Shown: positions 6,781 to 7,293 of the stretch, one piece after another | How positions within the stretch are numbered: position 1 is the first letter of the stretch | How the letters are laid out: every line of letters begins with the position of its first letter | Assembly (NCBI GenBank): GCA_030426865.1 | Contig: JAUHXN010000145.1 | Location: 1-7,293, forward strand | Direction of reading: 5' to 3' | Source of the DNA: a bacterium | Lineage (GTDB): Bacteria > Bacteroidota > Ignavibacteria > Kapaibacteriales > UBA2268 | Length of the DNA: 7,293 bases | Position numbers and translations under genes: made by a program | Notes under the pieces: generated by a model | What the model was told of the DNA's origin: nothing | Seen by the model: the letters and a program-made list of their open reading frames with translations, nothing else | Database searches by the model: none

Positions 6781-7293
6781 TTATTTCTCAGTCGGTTCAG
6801 CTTTCTTTTTCTTCTCGTTTTCTTTCCACAATAGAAATAATGTAATTATAAGGCCTATCATGACTAATGAATTTGTAGTCAGTGAAGCCATTTTACCAGT
6901 TTCAAACTTAGGGGATTCATACTTGAATTCTACTTTATGTTTACCGGCAGGTAATACTATACCTCTCATAAAGTAATTTGATTTTATTATTTCTGTTTCT
7001 TTACCATCTACGTATGCCTTCCAAGACGGGTAGTAAACCTCGCTGAGTAATAGGAAGTTAGTGCCAGTAGCGATTGCTTCTAAAGTAATCTTCTCGTTTC
7101 TATAGTCCGTTATTTTAACGTTAGCACCTTCAGTTACTGGGTCTATATTTTTGCCTAACTTCTCTTCAAGATACACAACTTCTGTAGGATTGAAATTAGC
7201 ATTTTGACCTGGGTTATATTCCATCCGTTTAAGAATAGACAAGGGTTTATCTACTTCAGTAGTATTAACAAAGAAAGCACGAGGCAAATAACT
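6781..7293 (-). CDS. YfhO-family membrane protein, C-terminal 170 residues (cut by right window edge)
   Basis: The frame is open to the right edge, so only the C-terminal end of a protein usually 800 or more residues long is seen; the first visible residues are SYLPRAFFV, an internal family motif and not a start. The TTG near the edge should not be taken as initiation. The segment EVYYPSWKAYVDGKE (about residues 85-99), then NYFMRGIVLPAGKHKVEF (about 106-123), is the conserved extracytoplasmic C-terminal domain of YfhO-like proteins. A single hydrophobic helix follows (about 138-156), then a Lys/Glu-rich cytoplasmic tail. YfhO proteins are multi-pass membrane proteins, related to GT-C glycosyltransferases and linked to surface glycosylation in Bacillus. 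No terminator is visible in the 47 nt before the next gene, so read-through into the lysC operon is likely. Confidence 0.85.
   Translation of the reverse strand, partial: SYLPRAFFVNTTEVDKPLSILKRMEYNPGQNANFNPTEVVYLEEKLGKNIDPVTEGANVKITDYRNEKITLEAIATGTNFLLLSEVYYPSWKAYVDGKETEIIKSNYFMRGIVLPAGKHKVEFKYESPKFETGKMASLTTNSLVMIGLIITLFLLWKENEKKKKAEPTEK

Noticed and set aside
6716..6976. Plus-strand frame of 86 codons rich in Phe and Ser
   Set aside because: It is antisense to the YfhO-type C-terminus and the start of the next gene; its Phe/Ser richness is the complement of Lys/Glu codons.
7285..7287. TTG as a start codon for a small 168-residue protein
   Set aside because: The frame is open to the window edge and the residues around it match an internal YfhO motif (LPRAFFV), so this is a truncated large gene.
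1..7293. CRISPR array, insertion sequence, tRNA, rRNA or phage genes
   Set aside because: No regularly spaced repeats, terminal inverted repeats, transposase motifs, cloverleaf or phage-type proteins were found on either strand.

Overview
The window comes from an AT-rich bacterium, most likely of the Bacteroidota/Chlorobiota (FCB) group. The best evidence is a large secreted protein ending in a type IX secretion (T9SS) sorting domain, a system essentially limited to that group. A recognisable Shine-Dalgarno (GGAG) before that gene and two sigma70-like promoter matches fit a Chlorobiota/Ignavibacteria/Kapabacteria-like member slightly better than classical Bacteroidia. That placement is inference.

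Layout. (1) Bases 1-331, minus strand: the first 110 codons of paaA, the catalytic subunit of the phenylacetyl-CoA epoxidase; the gene runs off the left edge. (2) Bases 332-633: a divergent, non-coding intergenic region with a promoter candidate for each side and a direct repeat. (3) Bases 634-3582, plus strand: a 982-residue secreted T9SS protein with an IgGFc-binding-type region, later Ig/ASH-like domains and a C-terminal sorting domain, followed by a strong intrinsic terminator at 3638-3678. (4) Bases 3710-7293, minus strand: four tightly packed genes, read right to left. They are the C-terminal end of a YfhO-family membrane protein (cut by the right edge), a 199-residue protein I do not recognise, aspartate kinase (lysC), and a response regulator whose output domain is a degenerate HD-GYP. 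The junctions are 47 nt, a 1-nt stop/start overlap and a 1-nt gap, so the last three genes are probably co-transcribed and translationally coupled.

How they work together. paaA and the T9SS gene are divergent and need not be related in function. LysC makes aspartyl phosphate for lysine, threonine, methionine and diaminopimelate synthesis. Why a phosphorylation-competent regulator with a probably inactive HD-GYP domain should be coupled to it, beside an unknown protein, is the most interesting open point. No mobile element, CRISPR array, tRNA or rRNA is visible. I do not see an obvious new defence or mobile system; the items worth a second look are the lysC operon and its divergent domains.
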